Virus record (IMG/VR): IMGVR_UViG_3300044733_004818
Coordinates: 1 to 49,126 of that record
Source: a virus
Reading direction: 5' to 3' (one strand)
DNA length: 49,126 nucleotides
The notes beneath the pieces were generated by a model. That model was not told the origin of the DNA. It saw nothing but the letters and a program-made list of their open reading frames with translations, and ran no database searches. The translations under genes were made by a program, and so were the position numbers. This document shows, one piece after another, positions 43,475-49,126 of this stretch (position 1 is the first letter of the stretch; each line of letters starts with the position of its first letter).

Positions 43475-44454
43475 TTTAAAGTCTCCATATTTATTTGTGA
43501 TAATACATATTTTATATTATTATCTAATGTGCAATTTTTCATAAACCAATTTCTAGCATTGTGAGATACAAATGATAAATATTCGAAATTATCTTTTATT
43601 TTATGCCAGTAGTGCGCTAGATGAACAGCAAACAGATTGTAATCTAAATAAGACGGATTACCACTCCAGTATTTACAGTCCATATAACAGCTAATATAAT
43701 GATAATTAGGTATAAGGGGATCAGGATATTGTATGTCGAGATACGGCCTAATAACAGGAACCCCTATTGCGAAACACTCTATATCCCGATTACAAATTTC
43801 AGTTCCGCCCGGCAGACTGAGTGCGCACCTATATCCAGCAAGTTCGCTTAGATAATCACCATAGTCTAGATTATTATTATCTATATTTTTATCTAGAATA
43901 ATAATAGATTCGTCCTTAAGATTATTGGTCATTTGTTTTCTAAAATCCCACATATAACCCTTAAAATATAATTTAGGTATGGTGGATTCAATAGATCTAT
44001 TTTTAAATAACTGGTCTTTAAGGTCCAATGATCCATTCTCATAGGGTCCATAGAAGAAAGGTTTATATACATTATGTATGTTTGATGGACAGTTAATATC
44101 AGGATTATTCTTTTCAATTAATTTAAAGTTAAAATAGTCAATATAATTAAAACCAGCAGGATAAAAAAATTGAGCCATTTTAGATGGCTTCCATCCAAGA
44201 TGTTTCATGAAATGATATTTCCAATTATCAAAAAAAGATATTAGTATATATTTTTCATTAGATGGATTAATTATAGAAAAATTCATACAACTATAAATAC
44301 TACCATATCCAAAATTCTCATAAGACTCATCATTTATTATTTCAAAAGTACACTCAGGATACTGAGACTCTAAAGCAGAATAAAATTTATGAAAAAAATT
44401 GGTAACATAAAAATTACCAAGATCTCTAAAATAATGTCTAATCTGTAATTTCAT
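43471..44454 (-). CDS. GT-B-like glycosyltransferase (exostosin-like)
   Basis: The 327-residue product starts MKLQIRHYFRDLGNFYVTNF. Its N-terminal domain has 'NFGYGSIYSCMNFSIINPSN', and the C-terminal domain shows 'LAGYRCALSLPGGTEICNRD', 'IECFAIGVPVIRPYLD' and 'DPLIPNYHYISC'. It shares these C-terminal motifs with the protein at 40951. The pattern fits the nucleotide-sugar domain of GT-B enzymes. ATGA overlaps at both ends (44451-44454, 43471-43474) show translational coupling within the operon. Confidence 0.62.
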   Translation of the reverse strand: MKLQIRHYFRDLGNFYVTNFFHKFYSALESQYPECTFEIINDESYENFGYGSIYSCMNFSIINPSNEKYILISFFDNWKYHFMKHLGWKPSKMAQFFYPAGFNYIDYFNFKLIEKNNPDINCPSNIHNVYKPFFYGPYENGSLDLKDQLFKNRSIESTIPKLYFKGYMWDFRKQMTNNLKDESIIILDKNIDNNNLDYGDYLSELAGYRCALSLPGGTEICNRDIECFAIGVPVIRPYLDIQYPDPLIPNYHYISCYMDCKYWSGNPSYLDYNLFAVHLAHYWHKIKDNFEYLSFVSHNARNWFMKNCTLDNNIKYVLSQINMETLK

Positions 44455-45725
44455 ACCATACCCACTATAGGATCAGCCCAGCCCTTACTAATACTATGAG
44501 GCCAAACTAACCAACTAGATGGTCTCTTAAGAGTTTCAAAACTACGCCATATTTTACAATAACCATCAGGATCATTTTTCATGGTTTTTATTTCTTCAGC
44601 ATCAGCATCTTGTCTATACATATCTTGCCCATTCTCGTCTTTAAATGCCACGGCCCAAAAATCATAATCGTCTTCTGGCACTTGGTAATATCCTATATCA
44701 ATACAATGTTTAAAAATATGTAATAGACTATTCTGAAATTCATCTTCTGATAATTGTATATTTTCTAGTTTTGGTGGTTTATGATCAACAACATCCTGAG
44801 TAATAGATCTTGAGCTAAATTCCATTCCGGCATATTTCTCATAATCTCGTAAAGATCTAACTGTACCAAAACCATACTTACCAAAATCTATATCATTAAT
44901 CAGACCATCCATACCAAATAATTTACGATTCCTCAAATGACAATGATTATTACGGCCAACCCAATCCTTATCATCATCCCACTGTTTGGTTCTTCCTTTT
45001 CTAGTATATTCATGCCAACACACAACCTTATGAGGATAGAATAGATCATACCCATTAGTGAAAGCCCGCACCGCTATATTTATCTCTTCTCCATGGAAAT
45101 AATACTCTGGATCGTGTTTAACTTCTTTTGAAAATTGGCCTAAAGAGAACGCAAAATGAGCACTATAAAATCTGCCCATTAATGGTTCCTCTATATTATC
45201 TATAGCAGGATCGAAGGTTGCTGGTAAAAAAAATACAGCTCCTTCTGGAATGTAGCGATCAAATGTCATTTTCCATGGTTCTAGAACTCTGGCTTCTGGA
45301 TCTTTTTCTGGATCAAAACTAGGTATATAGGCAGTAATTAATGGTTTAGAATATCCTTTATTTTGTAGGTCTTTTAACATATCTATTAAAGTAACGTCCC
45401 AATCTTGAATAAATCTATGATGACTATCTAATTGTAAAGTATATGTTTCTCCCTGATATAAATTTTGAATATAATTTCTTGCCCAACACGCTCCTTTGCT
45501 ATCTTTATAATCTATATCTATAATTTTAAATCTACTATCATATAAATAATCATCTAAAGTATCCCATTCATCAGAATCAGAATGTTGCCAGCAAATACCA
45601 AAGCGTAAATTTTGTGGAAACTTAGCTTTTTCTAAACAGTCTTTGATAGTTGGTAATAGTTGAGGATCTCGGTACGAAGCTATCTGTATAAATATAGTAT
45701 TAGTTTTCTCGTCGTTCATTTGCAT
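44451..45725 (-). CDS. GT60-type polypeptide GlcNAc-transferase
   Basis: The 424-residue product matches the 'GlcNAc' glycosyltransferase family (GT60). It has 'IFIQIASYRDPQLLPTIKDC' at the start (11-30), 'RFGICWQHSD', 'KGACWARNYIQNLYQGE', the hallmark metal motif 'TLQLDSHHRFIQDWD' (D100-S-H102), 'FHGEEINIAVRAFTNGYDLF' (210-229) and 'PHKVVCWHEYTRKG'. Known members in Dictyostelium and trypanosomes add alpha-GlcNAc to hydroxyproline of Skp1 or to Ser/Thr of mucin-like proteins. No membrane anchor is seen, as in the cytoplasmic Skp1 enzyme. It overlaps the upstream gene by 26 bases and the downstream one in ATGA. It is the best candidate for the first sugar added to phage Thr/Pro/Ser-rich proteins. 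Confidence 0.85.
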   Translation of the reverse strand: MQMNDEKTNTIFIQIASYRDPQLLPTIKDCLEKAKFPQNLRFGICWQHSDSDEWDTLDDYLYDSRFKIIDIDYKDSKGACWARNYIQNLYQGETYTLQLDSHHRFIQDWDVTLIDMLKDLQNKGYSKPLITAYIPSFDPEKDPEARVLEPWKMTFDRYIPEGAVFFLPATFDPAIDNIEEPLMGRFYSAHFAFSLGQFSKEVKHDPEYYFHGEEINIAVRAFTNGYDLFYPHKVVCWHEYTRKGRTKQWDDDKDWVGRNNHCHLRNRKLFGMDGLINDIDFGKYGFGTVRSLRDYEKYAGMEFSSRSITQDVVDHKPPKLENIQLSEDEFQNSLLHIFKHCIDIGYYQVPEDDYDFWAVAFKDENGQDMYRQDADAEEIKTMKNDPDGYCKIWRSFETLKRPSSWLVWPHSISKGWADPIVGMV

Positions 45726-47337
45726 GATAATGATGCACCCTATTGTGAGTTATTGGGCTGGCTAATAATATTGCTGGTTTCACTTTATGCTGTTTGGTTA
45801 AAGTATAAATATGACTCATCCATGTTTGTTCATAGGGATGATCCCATTTGGTATCTATAAAGCATTTTTTATTGCCTTCTTGACTTATAATATGAGGCCA
45901 ATTCGAATAATAAATCTCTCCATCAGCATATGGTAATCCGTTTAGAGTTTTTATATTATTGAATTTAGTTAATGGTTTATCGTGTAACTCACCAAAATAT
46001 TCTATTTTTTGATGATATGGTACATTGTGCCAGCTCCACTGATCACCATTATGACCATAAAATTCACTGAAACTGAACTTAATAAAATCATACCCCTCTT
46101 TATGCATAATCTTCATTAGACCATGATACAGGTCTGGTACACGTTTTTTAAATCCAAAATTACAAGACCCTTCATAATCCAATAACATATCGTCTTCAAA
46201 GAATATCATATGTTGAGCATCAGATTTTGCAAAATGTTCTGCTGCTAATTGGCGCCCACCACAAATGCCTAAATTCCCATTTCTAATTTGTTCAAACTGA
46301 TATTTTTCTACAATCTTATCATATTCTGTAAATAAAGACTCATTCGTAGAATTATTAATAAGTATTTTATTTGTTTTATCTAGAAAGTTATTATCATACT
46401 TTTCAAATGATTCTAAAACCATTTGTAATTGCTGTGGACTATTAAAAGTGATAATATATAAATTGGTCTTATTAATTTTAGGTTTAGTATTTGTTTTTTG
46501 TAGTTGTTCAAAAAAATAATATATGAGTCCATTATCCTCTATCATTTCATAGTGATATGTGAAAGGATCTAAATATGTCATAATAGTAAATATGCTTTCT
46601 TCAGTTCCCATATATCCATTATCTAATGTATCTTGTAATAATGAATAATATAGATTATTTGCAGCAGAAATACTATCTTTATGTCCGCCAAAAAATCCGC
46701 CTCTAGCGACACGATTTACCTTATTATTTTTAGCATATTTTTTCATACCCTCAATATTAAAACCATGAATCTCGCTAGATGTTTCATAAGGAAATGCAAT
46801 AAATAGAAAGTTATCTGATAAATCAAGCAGATTATCTATAACCATAGGATTATTAAAATAACCTAAACTGACAGTATTGCTCAAGCCACCATCTATCCAA
46901 TAAAAATAATCACTATCAAATGGATTAAAACATTTAGCGTTATGAAGCAAAAACATTTTGCTCATGACCATGGGATTATAATACTCTAAACTACCCTGAG
47001 TGCTATCTTTCAACCATCCTGCCTGATTGTACCATTCTGGATTATTGCGAATGGTTTGTATTTTTTCAAAAAATGGAAAGAATGGAGGCTTAAACTGCTC
47101 TTTAGAGTGACGATAAACTCTAGTGTTGACAGGATCCCGGTGCTGCCAAACTAACTCTTCTAGCGACTTATCAATAAATATGATAAGATTAAAATCCCGC
47201 ATCTCATTCAATAATCTAATAAAATTCTCTATATAATGATCAAACGAACGATTCCAGCCAGGATTAGACTGATCTCGTCCAAGATCCCATATGCCCGTTA
47301 TAAAAGATATCTTATTTGCTGCGATTTCTTTTGGCAT
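45700..47337 (-). CDS. Two-domain glycosyltransferase (HtrL/YibB-like plus GT-A)
   Basis: The 545-residue product is a fusion. The N-terminal domain (8-270) shows 'SFITGIWDLGRDQSNPGWNR', 'FNLIIFIDKSLEELVW', 'EYYNPMVMSKMFLLHNAKCF' and 'YFYWIDGGLSN' (146-154), the layout of HtrL/YibB-family proteins. The C-terminal domain (290-545) is GT-A: 'NLYIITFNSPQQLQMVLESF', 'NGNLGICGGRQLAAEHF' and the metal motif E381-D-D383 in 'HMIFFEDDMLLD'. One chain could thus add two sugars in succession. The E-D-D domain resembles the single-domain enzyme at 17603. It overlaps both neighbours by 26 bases. Confidence 0.75.
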   Translation of the reverse strand: MPKEIAANKISFITGIWDLGRDQSNPGWNRSFDHYIENFIRLLNEMRDFNLIIFIDKSLEELVWQHRDPVNTRVYRHSKEQFKPPFFPFFEKIQTIRNNPEWYNQAGWLKDSTQGSLEYYNPMVMSKMFLLHNAKCFNPFDSDYFYWIDGGLSNTVSLGYFNNPMVIDNLLDLSDNFLFIAFPYETSSEIHGFNIEGMKKYAKNNKVNRVARGGFFGGHKDSISAANNLYYSLLQDTLDNGYMGTEESIFTIMTYLDPFTYHYEMIEDNGLIYYFFEQLQKTNTKPKINKTNLYIITFNSPQQLQMVLESFEKYDNNFLDKTNKILINNSTNESLFTEYDKIVEKYQFEQIRNGNLGICGGRQLAAEHFAKSDAQHMIFFEDDMLLDYEGSCNFGFKKRVPDLYHGLMKIMHKEGYDFIKFSFSEFYGHNGDQWSWHNVPYHQKIEYFGELHDKPLTKFNNIKTLNGLPYADGEIYYSNWPHIISQEGNKKCFIDTKWDHPYEQTWMSHIYTLTKQHKVKPAILLASPITHNRVHHYHANERREN

Positions 47338-47716
47338 TACTTATAGCTCTTTTTACCAATAATTTACCAGCAGCATTGATGAATGGTAGTTTTCTATTAT
47401 TTGCTTCTTCTTTTAACCAACCAATGATAATATCGACATTATTTTCGCACCATTCTATACCTTGTTGATCCATATAGGCGGCCCTAGAATTGCAAGAGCA
47501 ATTTGGTTTAGCGTGTATGCCAATTTTTGATAATAGTTTTTTTAATTCTGTGCCAACTTTGCCAGTTTTATGATATTTAGGATAATTAGGATGAGACACA
47601 TCAATTAACCATATATCTCCATTCTTGGATACCACACACGGCATCACCTCTTCCATAGTCCATCCACGCTCATCACAACGCTGTTGCAAATACTTATAAT
47701 GACTTTCCATAATCAT
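47312..47716 (-). CDS. Small Cys-motif protein, planctomycete-like
   Basis: The 134-residue product (or 132 from the second Met) has an N-terminal part 'CDERGWTMEEVMPCVV' and a core 'VGTELKKLLSKIGIHAKPNC', 'SCNSRAAYMDQQGIEWCE', then 'IIGWLKEEANNRKLPFINAA' and a basic tail. From memory, the core GTELKKLL...CxCxxRAxxMDxxGxxxC...WLxEEAxxRxLPF is frequent in hypothetical proteins of Planctomycetes and their prophages. I know no function. The four Cys may bind metal. The start overlaps the upstream stop in ATGA. Confidence 0.7.
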   Translation of the reverse strand: MIMESHYKYLQQRCDERGWTMEEVMPCVVSKNGDIWLIDVSHPNYPKYHKTGKVGTELKKLLSKIGIHAKPNCSCNSRAAYMDQQGIEWCENNVDIIIGWLKEEANNRKLPFINAAGKLLVKRAISNAKRNRSK

Positions 47717-49126
47717 GGTAATTGTTGTCCGCAGTCAACCTCTCCACATATTCCGTTTTGCCATGTTCCCCACTGAGGCCCACACTGTTGTTCTGTTTGA
47801 TTAGTATTTAATTGTTGTTGAAAGTTGGGTAAAGGAAAGTAGGTTCTGCCACCACTACTAATTAAATTTGCAACAGTTAAACATTCATTAGTACCAGCTC
47901 CACAATAAAAATTACCGGCTTCAGCAGCACTCGCTATGGCTAAATAATCAGCATCTCCAGATGCCGGACCACAAGTAGCAACATTAGCTAAACTGACCCA
48001 TCTCCATTCAAAATAATATTCTTTACTCTTCCACCTACAATAAAAAGGATCTCCGTCTAATGCTGATTCGCTAATTTCTAGGTTTGGACTGAAAGTAGTC
48101 CCGCCAGCAGGAGTCCAAGTATATTGTCGTGCTGAATTACCTACTATCCATGCTCCGCCAAGAGTTAAAACCGTATCAGCACTCGGAGCACCAACTCCAG
48201 TATAAACATAATTACCACCAACATTCTGCCACCCCGGTAAAATATCTGGAATTTCTGGCGGATTTCGAGATTCATAATAATATGAATACGCTAGATTATA
48301 TCTATTCACATTATAATTACCGGGACCATATCCTGGTGGAGTTAATTCTGCATACACGCCACTTGGACAGTAATCAGTACCACTAACGGCTCCTGGTATT
48401 GGCGTATAACTTCCTCCCACATTATCTGCCGCAAACTGACCATTCAGACTACCCTTTACTTCTCTGGTATGTAATATACAGCACAGCGTTTTAGGAATAT
48501 CCCTACATTCACACTCTGTTTCGGTATCAAAAACATAACTACAAGTTCCTGGCTCAACACCAAGTTCTATTGCACCACTTGGACCTATACAGCAAGAATT
48601 ATTACGGCATAATCTGGCCGTTGCTGTCATATAATAAATACCAGGATAACCTTCTCCCTTAGGAGTATAACCTATAGTAAAACCACCATTTAGATACGGA
48701 GTATTAGCATCACAAAAACAATTGATATTGGGAGGAGCAGGATTGCATGGTTGATTGGCTGTTCCGGTTGATGTTGTAAAAGGAAATGAGCTTGGGTCTG
48801 GTAAAGTAACTTCAACAGTACCAATAAAGTTGACTAAAGGCCCTAAAGCTCCGCAATTATTACAACAACTAGCTTGTATATAAGCAAATGGTTCGGAAAA
48901 TACCGTACAGCAATGAGGACACGGCGACGGATCAGTATCACATGGACTAGACGAATCAAAAGGATCTTGATTATTAATTACTCTGAATGTCCAGCATTCT
49001 CCTATTTGAATATCTGGAAATTCCAATTGTGCTTGTGCTAAATTATTTTCATCTACTAAACCATCGTCCGTACACGGCCACTCCAAAGCCCACAGCGGAT
49101 TGTCTTCTGATGCACTTTCTGGAAAA
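47713..49126 (-). CDS. Cys-rich virion-like protein (5' end outside the window)
   Basis: The frame is open to the right edge; at least 470 residues are seen, including 'EDNPLWALEWPCTDDGLVDE' upstream of a TTG, so the N-terminus is missing. It is Gly/Pro/Thr/Tyr-rich with many Cys, often in pairs ('SPCPHCCTVF', 'QASCCNNCGALG', 'CRNNSCCIGPSG', 'TECECRDIPKTLCC'). The C-terminal half reads like a beta-rich fibre domain ('YTWTPAGGTTFSPNLEISES', 'GTWQNGICGEVDCGQQLP'). It heads the visible part of the leftward glycosylation operon, so it may be a tail fibre or decoration protein and a possible glycosylation target. No known domain is recognised. Confidence 0.65.
   Translation of the reverse strand, partial: FPESASEDNPLWALEWPCTDDGLVDENNLAQAQLEFPDIQIGECWTFRVINNQDPFDSSSPCDTDPSPCPHCCTVFSEPFAYIQASCCNNCGALGPLVNFIGTVEVTLPDPSSFPFTTSTGTANQPCNPAPPNINCFCDANTPYLNGGFTIGYTPKGEGYPGIYYMTATARLCRNNSCCIGPSGAIELGVEPGTCSYVFDTETECECRDIPKTLCCILHTREVKGSLNGQFAADNVGGSYTPIPGAVSGTDYCPSGVYAELTPPGYGPGNYNVNRYNLAYSYYYESRNPPEIPDILPGWQNVGGNYVYTGVGAPSADTVLTLGGAWIVGNSARQYTWTPAGGTTFSPNLEISESALDGDPFYCRWKSKEYYFEWRWVSLANVATCGPASGDADYLAIASAAEAGNFYCGAGTNECLTVANLISSGGRTYFPLPNFQQQLNTNQTEQQCGPQWGTWQNGICGEVDCGQQLP

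Overview
This AT-rich window is the structural-gene region of a tailed double-stranded DNA bacteriophage, given as a raw fragment with no visible integrase, tRNA, rRNA or CRISPR array. A large terminase, portal, maturation protease/scaffold, HK97-fold capsid, tail tube and a very long tape measure are present. No sheath gene lies between the connectors and the tape measure, so a siphovirus with a long tail is the best reading. Most genes have good Shine-Dalgarno sites, so the host is a bacterium. Several features (a small Cys-rich protein, Ser/Gly/Glu, poly-Ser and Thr/Pro low-complexity virion proteins) recall proteins I associate with Planctomycetes and their phages. That host suggestion is inference only.

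Layout. Positions 1-260 are mostly non-coding with GC-rich hairpins. A small leftward DNA-binding gene (261-485) is divergent from a rightward packaging and head block: a small acidic ORF, a zinc-containing late sigma factor (677), a helix-turn-helix protein that is probably the small terminase (1302), an HNH nuclease (2104), an ERCC4 nuclease (2375), TerL (2829), portal (4906), a protease-scaffold fusion with a nested scaffold start (7139/7988), decoration protein (8593) and major capsid (9066), closed by a strong terminator at 10111-10139. A neck block follows: connector (10202), a large repeat-rich virion protein (10735), two paralogous zinc metalloproteases (13119, 14841), two glycosyltransferases (16282, 17603) and two neck/tail-completion candidates (18220, 18855). 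The tail block holds the tail tube (19896, bracketed by perfect palindromes), three small tail-assembly candidates, the 2958-residue tape measure (23351), two tandem paralogous tail proteins (32238, 33998), a tail hub candidate (35830) and a large tail-tip protein with a poly-Ser tract (37478).

The right end holds a mucin-like Thr/Pro/Ser protein (40248), a rightward glycosyltransferase (40951), and a tightly overlapped leftward operon (47713 to 41842). That operon encodes a Cys-rich virion-like protein, a small Cys-motif protein, an HtrL-like/GT-A fusion, a GT60-type polypeptide GlcNAc-transferase, a GT-B protein, a SAM methyltransferase and a GT4-type enzyme. GT60 enzymes in eukaryotes attach GlcNAc to Ser/Thr or hydroxyproline of proteins, including Thr/Pro-rich mucin-like repeats. 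The most exciting hypothesis in this window is therefore a phage-encoded mucin-type O-glycosylation system that decorates its own Ser/Thr-rich virion proteins, with paired virion metalloproteases acting on the host surface or on these glycoproteins. This combination is inferred from gene content and linkage, not demonstrated.
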